From Notospermus geniculatus (Eukaryota; Nemertea; Pilidiophora; Heteronemertea; Lineidae), in assembly GCA_002633025.1 (NCBI GenBank), contig NMRB01001075.1, positions 119,674 through 183,673 on the forward strand: 64,000 nucleotides of DNA, read 5' to 3'. Positions 44,901-56,473 of the stretch are shown piece by piece (within the stretch, counting starts at the first letter, position 1; every line of letters begins with the position of its first letter). The translations under genes and the position numbers were made by a program. The notes beneath the pieces were generated by a model. It saw only the letters and a program-made list of their open reading frames with translations, did no database searches and had not been told where the DNA came from.

Positions 44901-45661
44901 CCTTGCGACTGGAAGCAACTACTGCCAATGGCGTTTCCGACAACGGTTGGCGACTAGGGAACCGGAAGCACTGATCAGATGCTCAAACAAGCCAATGTAT
45001 GCGCATCGGCAACGCTGCCGACTCTTGCTGCTAGTTCCAGCCAGTTGCAAGGCCGATGAACGTCCAAGCTTGAAGGAAATTAGTAAATCGCGATGATTAT
45101 TCAACCAGAACAACAATCTCACTCCAAAGGCCGACACCATGAGTTAATGAGTTTGTTGCAGCGTTTTCCGAGCTGCTTCCGAAGATTGCTGGTCAAATCT
45201 CAAATGAATCAGGTAGATACCTTGGAGGGAAGCCAGAATTGCACTCGGCCCAGGTACAAAAATCAGTACTACGTGCAGTAAACTCACCCTAGGTGTGTCA
45301 TTGGTGACCAGGTTGATATCGTCTGCTGAATGGAGTAAAATATTTGTAAACAATAGTCTTGGCGGGAGTTGGTCTTAAATGAACAAGTTGTTCCCGGGAT
45401 ACATGCATCTTGTAATTAATGGCGTAAACAAAATATATGATTTTTATTGATGGATCTTTCAATTAATTACCACAGGTGTGTAGCCCTGTGTACGCTGTGG
45501 AGCAGAGGTTTGCAGCTACAGCTGAAATTATAGCGGGTTTCGAAATTGACCAATCCGACGGAATCTCATGTCTTGTCCTACGCCGTACGGTCTGTGTTCA
45601 GCGACTGAATAATTCCAGGATGCTCATTGGCTGTTTTAAATTCGTGTACTTGTACTTGTAC

Positions 45662-46050
45662 TTAAAGCAAATGGCTCGCGGGGTTTGTTGGCAGTTGTTT
45701 GTTGACATGTCCTCAAATCAAGCGCCGTTTTGAGAAAAAGGCGAAAGAAGGATTTTAGTTTAATGGGAAATGCATTAGACAGCCAAACTTCGGAGGCGTT
45801 CTGCAAAATCTACCGCTTCGAAATCAATGTGAATTGTACAAAATGTACATTTTGACCGACTGAATTTGAAACTGTTATTAACCCATTTTAACAAATTTTT
45901 AATGGAACCTCGTCCCCAGTGTTTACGTTCGCATATGTGCACAGGTTTTGCATATGGCTGGAGCACGGCTTTGCCTGGAGGCGAGATTCACACTCTATGG
46001 GAGGTACCACCAAAAATGTAAACAAACCCCGCGAGCCATTTGCTTTAATC
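45662..46050. repeat. Element with ~37-bp inverted ends
   Basis: TTAAAGCAAATGGCTCGCGG near 45662 is complementary to CCGCGAGCCATTTGCTTTAA near 46030. The interior has no frame of note. Probable non-autonomous transposon. Confidence 0.7.
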
Positions 46051-46103
46051 CAAAGAACGAGAAAGCACAAAAATTGACACACAAAATGATAAATATCAAG
46101 AAG

Positions 46104-46262
46104 TCAACTTCCAGAATCTTGCGAATTTTCGACACCAACCGGGGTCTTCCTCAGGCATTTTTCAGTTGAAGACCGTTTTCTGGTCTGGTCTTTTCTGGTC
46201 TCTCCAACTGAAAAGTGCCTGAGGAAGACCCCGGTTGGGGTCAAAAATTCGCAAGATTCTGT
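46104..46262. repeat. Inverted pair of hairpin module
   Basis: Two copies of the module (AATCTTGCGAATTTTCG... and ...AAAATTCGCAAGATT) face each other around a centre of about 50 bases. The right copy has GACCCCGGTTGGGGTC. Same arrangement as 51226-51372 and 63510-63663. Confidence 0.8.
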
Positions 46263-46580
46263 TACTTGTCTTAAACTACAAAAAGCCTTGAATTCCTCTC
46301 AACCTGAGCTTTGTCATATGATTTCACAAACTTTGGGGCGTACATTCCTAGCCGACACTTCAATATCATCTCGCGGCCTATTCTGCGTTCTATCGTCGCA
46401 GACGCCCCGTCGGTGCGCCAAATCAAACTCACGCGAGAGGTATGCGCATGATATACCAGCAATTTACTAAATACCAGATTCCGTGAACACACTTTAACAT
46501 CAGAACTAACGTAAATAATATTTGATATCGCGATGTCCTTACTCACACTGACTAACTAGCTTAGTGGTTTCCCTCGCTCC

Positions 46581-49024
46581 GTGCTCCGTACCATCACGAT
46601 GTGTCCGCCCCCTTTGAGACCGCCACCGAAAAGACCGCCCTCGAAATCAAACCAAACGGCTGCGACAGTCGTCGTGAGGGACAGACCGAGGAGGCTGGGG
46701 TTTCTTGAGGATAATTGTCGGTGGATGAGATACGCTGTGATTGCCTATAGTATAGGATTAGGGGTGAGTACATTCACACTTTTAAATTAAATGAATGATA
46801 CTTTGGAATCAGCCATGCGTTGCCTTACTGTCCCTGGATTTTACGATTCTCCACAGCTTGCTCCATGTGAGTTCGAAAGATCCTTCATATCTTTTTTCAT
46901 CCCTAGTTGCGTCGCGTGCCAGTGGGCAAGGGACTGGGACGAAAATTCGCTGGGGTAGAAAAGCAGCAGGTGCGGATCAAGAGGGGGCGCTCCCGGCGCG
47001 CGCCTCCTTTTTGGCCAACAAATCTGTGAAATCGACCGTGAAATTCTGGAATTTGGAGCAAATCATTGAAATTCAATATTTCTAGCAGAGGCCGCCCCCT
47101 CTTTTTCCAAATCCTGGGTCCGCCTCTGCGCAGCCACTTCGAATTCTTCCGCCATCTTCGCAGAGGCAAGGTTGATCGTCGCCATTTTGGAAAACGCCCT
47201 CTATTTTCGGTCAGTCAGACAATTTTCTGAAACAGCGCCCTCTTTTTCCAGCTCCTTGGCGTTATAATCGTCTCAGTGGGTGTTTGGATCATGACTGGGT
47301 CCAGCCACGTCCTCCCTTTGAGCAGTATACCATTCCTTGGAGACATTTTAAAGCTGACCGCTGGAATTCTGATTGGTTTTGGCGTCGGGGTCATCCTTAT
47401 GTCTTTGCTGGGCTTGTTTGGGGCTCTCAGGGAGAACCAGTGTATGATGACCACGGTAGGTGGACTCGGTCTTTACCAGATTTGAGATTGCGACGTGATT
47501 CGTGCGAATGGGAACACGCACGCTGGATGACACCGTACTGGGGAGACATGTATTCACCGTTTGTGTTCATTAGGGAGGTTTAGAAATCAAACAATAAACG
47601 TAAACTTCACGACAACGTTATTTTTCATACTACACATTAACCAGATTTTATATTGCATTTTCGGTATACCAAAATAACGTTGTCGTTAACGTTTTCGTTT
47701 ATCATTTGACTTCTAAACGTCCGTATTGTGACCACAACCTTCTTATAATTCTGTTTCCCATTGAGTAGGCCCCTACTGGGTCATAATTAAGCGATTTTCG
47801 GAAATACTTCGTCGGAGAGCTAATTAAAAATATTCTTCAATGATTATTTCAGTTTTCCGTTTTGCTTGGGAGCGCTCTTTTTCTGGAACTTGGCTGTGGA
47901 GTTTGGGTACGTCTCTCTTTTTCTATTCTTCCGCCGTCGTGTCTTGGTTTCGGTTTCGGTCAGCGCCGCTTTACGGCTGACTTAAATCTACGGCTACCTT
48001 CCCCATTCGGCTGTGTACTCCTGAGAACACAGAGGGTTCTGAGCGCTGGCTCCCTCCGCACAAACGCACAAACGGTTTGTGGGCGGTGACAAAGGAAGCG
48101 AGCGCTAAGAACCCCAGATTTTCTCAGGATGGCTAGGTAGGACCGATGACCCAACTTGTACAAACCTTCACAACGGATAGCTATCGCGATTGGGACATGA
48201 TTCCCACTCCTTCCACACCACATTTCATGCTGATGACTGATTTCTTTCTTTTTTAGGCATTCCGGATGTATGATGATGAATACGGGGCAGTGGCCGGAGG
48301 GGGTGTCAGCAGCATAGTCATAACTGTAAGCATTGTACCTTCTGGTGAGGTACTTAGCGTCCAGTCACCAAAGACCGGACAGGGAATTCTGAGATCATCT
48401 TTCATCTTGCTTGGAAAGCGCTGCCATCCAGCTTTCTGGCCTAACCATGCAGTAATTTTCAAATGTAAAGCAGCGCTGCTCCACATGAGAGCGTTTGTTG
48501 GCAGTTCGGCCATAGAAAATTCTGGGCGGTTACTTGTGTCCACAGGCCCCTGAAGCCTAGTTAGCGGGATTATCGGGTTAGTTAGCGGGAATATCGGGTT
48601 AAACCATTGTAAACAATGGGTAAGATAAAGAAAAGTCTTTTCTTTATCTTACCCATTGTTTACAATGGTTTAACCCGATATTCCCGCTAACTAACCCGAT
48701 AATCCCGCTAACTAGGCTTCAGGGGCGTGTGTTGTGTCTCAGCGGAAGGAACCAAAAATGTTGAATTATTGCCCATCGGAAGTCAACTCGCACGAGAAAA
48801 CGCTCACGTGGAGCAGCGCTCTTAGGAAAATCGTCATTTTCCCATGGTATAAACCACAAAGTCATAAAAACGCCTGGTGTACCATCTGATGGTGTGATCA
48901 CTGTAATATTTGATACCTAAATTTAATTATCGTTTCTTTACAGATTATCGGGTTCGTTCTTTCAACAATATACTGTTGTTACGTCACCAAAAGTAACGAT
49001 CAATTACGAGGACATCCTGTGTGA
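46581..49024 (+). CDS. Tetraspanin-like four-span protein, short loop
   Basis: Exons 46581-46763, 47252-47455, 47853-47906, 48257-48325, 48944-49024; all introns are GT-AG and phase 0; 196 residues (190 if the second ATG at 46599 is used). A proline-rich N-terminus precedes a membrane segment (YAVIAYSIGLGLLGVIIVSV), a short loop, a second segment, then the tetraspanin signature GALRENQCMMT and a third segment ending ELGCGVWAF. A fourth segment (AGGGVSSIVITIIGFVLSTI) ends in CCYV and a short tail. The large extracellular loop with its CCG motif, normally 70-130 residues, is reduced to about a dozen residues (RMYDDEYGAVA). Tetraspanins organise membrane protein complexes through that loop, so binding must differ here. 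Confidence 0.82.
46905..47130. repeat. Dispersed repeat in tetraspanin intron 1
   Basis: Contains GGGGCGCTCCCGG, TTTTTGGCCAACAAATCTGT and CCAAATCCTGGGTCCGCC. A diverged copy is at 57605-57730. Confidence 0.65.
47573..47723. mobile_element. MITE family A, copy 5
   Basis: Family A ends with TA flanks in intron 2 of the tetraspanin-like gene. The orthologous insertion is present in the second gene copy (61015-61160), so it predates the duplication. Confidence 0.92.
48546..48726. repeat. Perfect 90-bp-arm palindrome
   Basis: The arms 48546-48635 and 48637-48726 are exactly complementary, with a single T (48636) as spacer. It is within intron 4 of the tetraspanin-like gene and is absent from the paralogous intron at 61768-61895. 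Confidence 0.97.
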
Positions 49025-49307
49025 CGTCATCAAAAATGGGGTTCTTTGTGGGTAGCAAGACGTCACTGAAAATGGAGGTACCCTGATGTGTGTGGCGTAC
49101 TGAAATGAACGGAGGTGGGACATATGATGGGGAAAGAAGACAAGGGATAGCATTCCACGGAACTGTGCTTGATCTGTTCCAAGGCTGTGTCATCTTGAAT
49201 GACGTCACCAAAAATTTCGACCAATCAGGGGTGCAGAAACTCGGAAATGCTGAAAACTCACGAGCAACACTCGGAAATGAATCGATGATTAAACAAAAAT
49301 AACATTT

Positions 49308-49313
49308 TTTATT
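49308..49313 (-). promoter_or_regulatory. Polyadenylation signal of ETS gene
   Basis: AATAAA on the minus strand, about 295 bases past the ETS stop; kept in the second copy at 62266-62271. It lies 284 bases from the tetraspanin stop on the other strand, so the two genes converge closely. Confidence 0.6.
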
Positions 49314-49607
49314 CAATTTAGCAAACAATATATACATGAACACATTTTTTACTGACCAGTTCTTGAAATGGGGACAAATCCCTTTGAAAGGCATCAAAGT
49401 TACGCGGACTTACACCTGATACCCAAATTCCAAAAGGGGTCTTTGAATATTGTCTGATCTGTCTTTTGGGGCAAAATTGTGGGCCAATCCGTTGCATCTC
49501 AAGATTGTATCCATCTTCGGAATGATTTGGAACTTTCACACTAGGCACTTAAAATCACAGAGCTTATGAATCACAAATTATAGAACAAGAATGGCGCATG
49601 CGCAGTG

Positions 49608-52600
49608 TCAAAACCTGGCGCCAGGAGGGAAGCGTGGTGTCGTGTAACTAGGGGAGTAGACGCTCTGCGGCAACTTTGGCGGCGAAAACTGTAAGCGTCC
49701 TAAATTCCTGAGTGCGTGATTCTGGGAATGATAGTTCCAAGGAGAAAACTGATGACTCGTCTGCGCTTGCACAGGAAGTGACGTCATGGGGTAGCGACAT
49801 GGCGAAGGATCGGCGATCGTTGGAGAAAATGGCGGCAGTTCCTGGGTCGAGCATCCGGGCATTTTTGGCTGTTGTGGAATTCTGATTGGTTGGACACTGT
49901 TTGCAAAACGACAGGCGCTGTTCTCCATTAGAAATTGTCCGAATTGTGTCTGAAGCTGCGCATGTTGTGTACATGTACTTGACGTCACTGCTGTAAGCGG
50001 TTGACTAGAAATCCTGGAATCGTACGGCCATGTCTGCGCGGTCGGCATTTGTGAAAATGGCGGCAGAAAGTTCTGATTACACGCCGTCAGACTCTTCCAC
50101 AGGAATCTGTACGAGTATCTTTTCCCTGGTATTTTGATCAAAATCTGCTTATCGTAGTAGTACCGCAGCGCCCGGCTCAGCTTGTCGTACGTCATGGCGG
50201 GTTTGTTTTTTCGTAGACCCCACCGTCTGGCCAGCTCATCCGGGTCCTTGATATGAAACTCACCGCGGACGCCTTCCCAGATGATGCATTCCGAGTTGGC
50301 GGAGTCTGAGAGGAGCTCGAGGAGGAACTGCCAGAGAGTGATCTTGCCACCTGGAATCAAAAAATAATCATGAATAGAATGTGAAATACGGGACTTATCA
50401 AGAAGGTTTATATGTTCGTAACGAAGAGGTGATTAGCGAGGTTTCGCAAATCTGACGAAACACCAAGTGCGAAATACGAAATTGGACATCATTCCCATGA
50501 CGTAATGTATTTCTAGAGATGGTTGGTACCAAAACTATCGCTTGCTGCAGGAGCGCCTTTTAGCGTATGACGTTAGACCGATAGAATTACGGTTACTTTG
50601 AAGTTTATCTTTCGTGTCCACTTCGTAGATACGAGGTGAAAATTTAAAAATTCAAGATGCACCATAACTCTCTCGATCTTACATTATTATTATTATTATT
50701 ATTAGGGAGTTTTCGCAAATCTGACGAAAAACGAAGTACGAAATACGAAATTGGACGTCATATCCATGACGTAATGTATTTCAGGAAATGGTTGGTACCA
50801 CAAATACCGCCTGCTACAGGAGCATCTTTTAGCGTATGACGTTAGACCGATAGCATTACGGTCACTCACTTTGAAGTTTATCTTTCGTTTCCACTTCGTA
50901 GATATGAAGTGGAAATTTAAAAATTCAAGATGCACCATAACTCTCTCGATCTTACATGATGCTAAAAGACGCACTGGCAGCAGGGACATTTGTGGTACCA
51001 ACCATCTTCAGAAATACATTAGGTCGAGGAAATGAAGTTGAATTTCGTATTTCGTACTTTGTGTTTCGTCAGATTTGCGAAACCTCACTAATGACAGGTG
51101 TTGCGGAATCACCAATTCAGAGCAACGCAGTGGATACATTTTTTCCTGTCACCATATATCCGAGATATCCAAAACAGAAGCACAAAAAACGACACACAAA
51201 ATGATGGTAAAACATAAAGTCGTCTCCAAATCTTGCAAATTTTCGACCCCAACCGGGGTCTTCCTCAGGCACTTTCTAGTAGAGATTCAGAAAAGACCTG
51301 TTATCTCAATTAGAAAGTGCCTGAGGAAGACCCCGGTTGGGGTCGAAAATTTGCAAGATTTAGAGACGACTTTATGTTGGCCGGGTTTATTTGGCAAGCA
51401 TGCTTGCCAAACAGTTCCCTGTTTCGTCCTTATTTAGCAAGCATGCTTGCCATCTAATGCTGAAAAATGTCCCTATTTGGCAAGCATGTCCCGCCCCCTA
51501 ATGAATATTAATCAGGATATGTGCTTGCCATATTATTCAGCACGTTCGGTTATTGAGCAAGCAAATACGTGTAATTGTTTTGGAGGAAATTTTAACCTAT
51601 CCAGGTGCAAGCAAGGGCCAAAGGAGATCAGTGTGTGTGTGGGGGGGGGCACAATTACACAGAGTAAAAACTTGATGTTCATGTTGTATTTTTTGAGAGG
51701 CACGGCACTGATTTTAAGCAGGCGGGGGCGATAAATATGAGTATTTTTATCTGGAACTTACTTAACGGGACCCAAACAAAAATATTCAAGTCAATGGCAA
51801 CGACGCCTATGGGCATTGACTACTGAGGCCACCATCCGGCAGTCGTTTGTTGGCACCCTCGACTGTTCGGGTCTATTTTTGTACGGCGAAAACACATAAC
51901 GTTTCTTCTTGATATGCCTTTTCGGAGAGAAAAAGAAAGGTAAGAAAACTAGAGAGAATGGAAAAATAGAAAAAAAACAAAAATCACGAGTGAGACCACG
52001 CGAGTTTCGAACTTTCGACCCTCAGGTTGTTGAGCCGACATCCTGTGCACTACGCTAATCAACTGACTGCAGACATGCGAAGGATATTTGTTACCTGGTT
52101 CAGGACAATGCGTGTAATTCGACGTTTAAGCCAAACTTCGCGTACTGTTTGGCAAACCAGGGTCGATAAATAACCACTTTCTTCTGAAAATCGCTTGTAG
52201 GTGGCTCCTTTCCGCAAGGCCCCCTCCACTACAAGATATTTTCTGCCCTGCCAGCTGCTCTAGGAGCGCTGCATAATTAATGAGCTAGACGTGCATCCAA
52301 GACAGTACGCTTACTGCATACACAGCAGGTAACTGTGCAAATAAACAGTTCGATGCCTTTAACTCTGTCTTAAAATCTTCGTTGGAGGCATAGCCTACTC
52401 CCAATCGCAACTTTCCGATGCCTTTTGGCGAGGGCTGCGACGGCGAGTCGGAGGACGCCATCTTCATCTTCTGTTTGCATAATTAATGGGGTCTAATTAA
52501 TATTCATTATTGTCTGCTTGCCATCTAAGACCAAATTTCTGTGTAATTCGGCAAGCATTTGCTTGCCAAATAACCACTTCCCTTTATGTTTTACCACCAT

Positions 52601-52731
52601 ATATCAGAGAGAATAAAAAACTTACCGCGAATCTTCATTCCCGTAGGTGAAGGTGATTTTCTCGGCTTTGTTTGCACTCCGGTTGGGCTGACTTGTCCAA
52701 GGTGAAACCACTGCTCAGCGGGAGCGATCAT
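49608..52731 (-). CDS. ETS-domain transcription factor, copy 1
   Basis: Two exons: 52626-52731 and 49608-50350, joined in phase 1 to 282 residues. The start [13 protein letters not shown] is chosen because the second copy has a frameshift just upstream, so the longer frame is not conserved. The ETS domain occupies residues about 37-120 ([73 protein letters not shown]), with both DNA-contacting arginines of RALRYYY. The rest is proline- and glutamine-rich, without a Pointed domain. The ETS fold is nearest in style to the ERG/FLI/ETV2 group but diverged. It binds GGA(A/T) sites in the nucleus. The intron carries two insertions missing from copy 2. Confidence 0.9.
50436..51087. mobile_element. 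MITE family C with duplicated left arm
   Basis: TA-flanked ends GCGAGGTTTCGCAAATC / GATTTGCGAAACCTCAC. The left half (CGAAATACGAAATTGGAC ... TAACTCTCTCGATCTTAC) is present twice in a row, the copies separated by (ATT)n at 50682-50702; the right half is present once. Absent from the intron of ETS copy 2. Confidence 0.88.
51226..51372. repeat. Inverted hairpin-module pair, ETS intron
   Basis: Two oppositely oriented modules, each with CCTGAGGAAGACCCCGGTTG, around GAGATTCAGAAAAGACC. Shared with ETS copy 2 at 63510-63663, so older than the duplication. Confidence 0.85.
51379..52581. mobile_element. 1.2-kb transposon with 9-bp duplication
   Basis: CTTTATGTT flanks both sides (51370-51378, 52582-52590); the second ETS copy has an uninterrupted site near 63662. 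Ends share GGTTATTTGGCAAGC-like inverted sequence, and GGCAAGCATGCTTGCC palindromes recur internally. A tRNA-like stretch (minus, 51985-52070) lies inside. The only frame (52285-52467, minus) is short and unrecognised. hAT- or Mutator-like by duplication size. Confidence 0.85.
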
Positions 52732-53319
52732 CGTCGTTAGTTCAGCGTTTTCCGTCAAAATCCCGTTTGGTAGCAGAATCCGCAACTTTGAACGAATTTT
52801 AGAGTTGAAACGTTTTCAAAACACTGGCCCGTGTTTTTGGAGTGTCCGTTGATCACGAGGATACTTATTAGATGTCAAACCAGTCCAATGAGATTACGGC
52901 AAGATCCCCTCCTTGCAGTGCCGGTTAAAAAACAAATTTTTTTCGCAATCGGAAATCCGTTTTCCTATGTTTCCCGTAAAATATCGATGTCTCCTTCCAA
53001 AGCACAACCCGGAGGCGAACAAATTTTAAACACTTGCCAAATCTTGATACTGTTTCTCTGCACGTGCGTGTTACCACATGGAAAACTGACTAATGAACTC
53101 GGAGTCCATCGGACCCTATTATACCCAAAAAATTTGAAAACGCCCGGGGCAGGGACAAAGTCCGGTCTTCTGATTCGCCGAGGGGCCCTTCTTAGAAAAA
53201 TCAACCCAATCAATTTTTCACCCTTGCTAATTATGTCAGTACAAGTAATTTGTCACGAAGTACACAAATTAAGCGCAAGTTATGATGGACATGTTGTTGC
53301 AGTTGTTAGCACATAAACT

Positions 53320-54600
53320 TGGCGTGAATTACCAATGGTACCGGTAGCCCTTGTGTACACTGATTCTGGTTCAAGTTATACTGGAATTGTTAGAAGTCAA
53401 AAGGCGATTATTATGGTGTAAAAGTTCCTTTTCGGCAGAATAACACTATTCCGCGTGATTTGCCGCAAACGGCACGCGAAATTTCGTAGTGAGAAAACAA
53501 TAAAGGACCACTAATGATGTTTTTAAAGAGATTGTAGGTTATTATGAAAAGGGAAACAAACACACGGGTGTTAGCTGCTGATGTGAAATAAAGCGAAGGG
53601 GTTAAATTATTGTGTAAAACATTGGTCGTAAAAAACTAGGCCCTGCGGAGGAATGAGGATGTCAGTGGATATTTTAAGACTGTTTTTTTCCGGTCAGATA
53701 TTTGCTGCTGTATGAGGTCTTGATTTTTGGGAAATGGGATGCCTGTCGTGTTTCTTATATAATGTCAGGAGATGTAGTCATAAAATACGAGTGGCTGCTT
53801 CTGGAAGATTGTGTTACGTCGGCATGTAACAAATTGCTTTTCCAAGATCACCAAAGTTCCCCGAGAGTCAACAGATTAACTAAAACATACAAAGGAAAAG
53901 TGTAATAAAGTAATAAAGCATGTATCTGCCGTATTTCCTTCCAAAACGACACATCCTCAGGCAAAATTCTTTCAGAAAGCAGACCACGAAATTCCTAAAT
54001 TTCTGTTTTTGTGTAAACTGCCAAAAGAGAAGTGTTTAATAATTGGGTTTAATGGTAAGCTTGTCCCACGGATACATCTGTAAGTCAAGCTAAAAAATAA
54101 ACATCCGTATAACTCATTGTAAAGTCCTCGTTCAATAGTTTTCAGCGGAGAATGTCGTTTTTGTGTTCCGCTGATTTTTTCTGTTGTGTTCCCGTTTTTC
54201 TCTGTCACTAGAGAAATTCTCGTCTGTTGTTTTGCCCCGTCAAAAAGTTAGGTGTAAAATGCGAAATCGACCGTGAAATCCCTCAGTCGGGTAAAGAAAG
54301 TGTACCTTCCCGGGGCGGGATAATTTTTTTTTCATTTCCTTCTTCCGACTTCGAGGAAGATTTTTTCACACCCCGTGTATGACATTTCCGCCGGATTGCT
54401 GCGGCTTTCTTCGCGATCAGCTATCTTTATCCCAACTTGGGCCGCGTTTCGGAATTCCTCCGTCAAATATTTTGAATGGAAAATATCTTTCCATACTTCA
54501 TTCAACATGTACAGCGAAACAAAAAACAATAACTTGAAAAGGGGTCACCAATATGACCTTAGAACCCTTTTTGTGGCACGTCTTTCCTTGCGATCGTCCA
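53320..54600. other. Intergenic, no gene seen
   Basis: No exon-like frames or recognisable proteins. A/T-rich with unremarkable short frames. Confidence 0.5.
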
Positions 54601-54639
54601 TAGCCGCCAACACCGGCCCTGGGGGTTGTGATCTAAGCC

Positions 54640-55125
54640 ACTTCTTACATGGATTACGGGATATTATCGGGGAAATAGCGAGGTTGCGCACCTTTCCGAC
54701 TCCGACTCCGACTTCAACTACCAGAATGAACTGCAGTGCACTGTGGACATCCTTGACAAACACGATTTGATAGACGTTTTCATTTCGTCAAGCACCATAA
54801 ATTGAAGGCAGAAAAATTTGGCCCTATAAATGGGAAGTGCGGATAAATAATGAATATTGAAGTCGTAAGCCTAGTCGTTACGACTTGAAACACGACTATA
54901 ATATTTGCGACTTACGTGCACTTCCGATTACGAGTCAAAATTATTTTGCCACCAAGTTATGGCATTTTACGATTTGCAAACGTATATCAAATCGTTTTTT
55001 TCAAGGATGTCTACAGCGGACTGCAATTCATTCCGGTAGTTGAAGCCGGAGGCGGAGTCGGAAAGCTGCGCAACCTCTCTATCTTTCCACCGAGTTGTAT
55101 CCCTGAACCTTACACCTGGGCCTCC
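54640..55125. repeat. Inverted pair with coding-like arms
   Basis: 54640-54780 and 54975-55125 are complementary at about 80%. Read toward the centre, both arms encode a similar peptide: EVAHLSDSDSDFNYQNELQ then VDILDKHDLIDVF on the plus strand, and EVAQLSDSASGFNYRNELQ then VDILEKNDLIYVC on the minus strand. The family is not recognised; the arms may be pieces of a duplicated exon or of a transposon gene. Confidence 0.6.
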
Positions 55126-55370
55126 GGGTCGGGAGAAGTAAGCGGCCGGTGAAGGAGAGACGGGCATTTTTTTGTTGTTTTGGATATTTTCCGCTACATT
55201 TCACGGAGATGGAAATTGGTGATGTTCTTTCGACATTTTGTTTGGTTGTATGTATCCCAGTGTAACATCTACAGTTGTTCCCTTTTTCCCAGTGTAGTAG
55301 GTTCGAACACGTCAAACTTCAACTTCGAACCCAATGCTGCGACCGTGTTGTGGAGCGCTCAGATCACGAG

Positions 55371-55769
55371 CACCTATCCATGCGCGTGTGTCGATGACCT
55401 CTACCGAGGACATTTGTATTAATACACACATTCATATAGAGGACCTCCCTCCAAACGAGGACGTCCTCGTTTAAACAGTGGAAAACCACATACAGACTGC
55501 GCTGGGTGTGTTACTGAGTGAAATAGAAAATGTCCTCGGTTGGTCGGCATAATTTCACATTGTTTTTTTCACCGATCAACTGTAGACCCAGGCATGAAAT
55601 TTTACCCGCATCAGTGGACTACAACTGAGGACCCACCCATTTCTAAATGTCAATTTTTTGGTTTAATGCTACATTTAAGCATGCTATCTAACTGTGGACA
55701 GTTCTAGGACCTGGTTTATATAGTAATTTGAAGTAGGTCCTCGGTTGGCACCAAAGACGCGTATAGGTG
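55371..55769. mobile_element. Insert in left palindrome arm
   Basis: Ends CACCTAT and ATAGGTG; the right arm lacks it. It contains two further GAGGACGTCCTCGTTT-type palindromes and ACCGAGGAC words near both ends. Confidence 0.65.
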
Positions 55770-56319
55770 CGTCGATGAAGTGCCCACCCCAAACTTTAAA
55801 GAATCTATTCAAACAAAATAATGTTTTCAGAACAATATCACCACAATACTTTACAATTTTCACATCGTCAGTTTTGCGTCATTGTCGGCGTTTCGTGTCA
55901 ATATGTTTACAGTTAATTAGCTCGTTTAATCTTGTCGGAAAACATTTGCGTTCTTGTTTTATCTCGACCCGCTCCGGCCACCGCTCAGTCTCCAAGGAAA
56001 ATGGATTAAATCAGGTTAGAAAACTGCCAAAATTTTACACCAAATCTTTCCCACTTGTTTTGTTTATGAATATTTATTTACCCGGAGAAAATTAGGACTC
56101 TTTTATTTACAGTTTATGCTAATTAAGTCCCTAAGATCACTGTATAAACACAGTCCGCGTTTTCTCCAGATTTAGCCGCGTCTCGTTAGGACTAATGAAG
56201 TCACCTTTGGCAGTCTATAGGGGCATATTTCAGAAGAACAATTATTCGGTAATCATAATCAGCTGATAATTCACACAGGTGAGAGAAAGTTTGATTTGGT
56301 TAGGAAGCTACAAATAATA

Positions 56320-56473
56320 GGGAAGTTTCGAAATCAAACGATAAACGGAAACGTTCACGACAACTTTATTTTTGTACCGAAAATGCAATGCAAAATCTGG
56401 TTAATGTATAGTATGAAAAATAACGTTACGTTGTCGTAAATTTTTGGTTTATCGTTTGATTCCGAAACCTCCC
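56320..56473. mobile_element. MITE family A, copy 7
   Basis: Diverged ends GGGAAGTTTCGAAATC / GATTCCGAAACCTCCC, inserted in the centre of the large palindrome. Confidence 0.88.

Larger units (their letters stand above)
42857..45403. repeat. Head-to-tail duplication of array flank
   Basis: Unit a (about 42857-44200) and unit b (about 44201-45403) are over 95% identical apart from indels, from GCCGCCCATTCGTATAAATC to GTTGTTCCCGGGATACA. Unit a also contains a family A MITE. Parts match the flank upstream of the ankyrin genes, so this is the end of the array. Long frames inside are not supported as genes. Confidence 0.9.
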
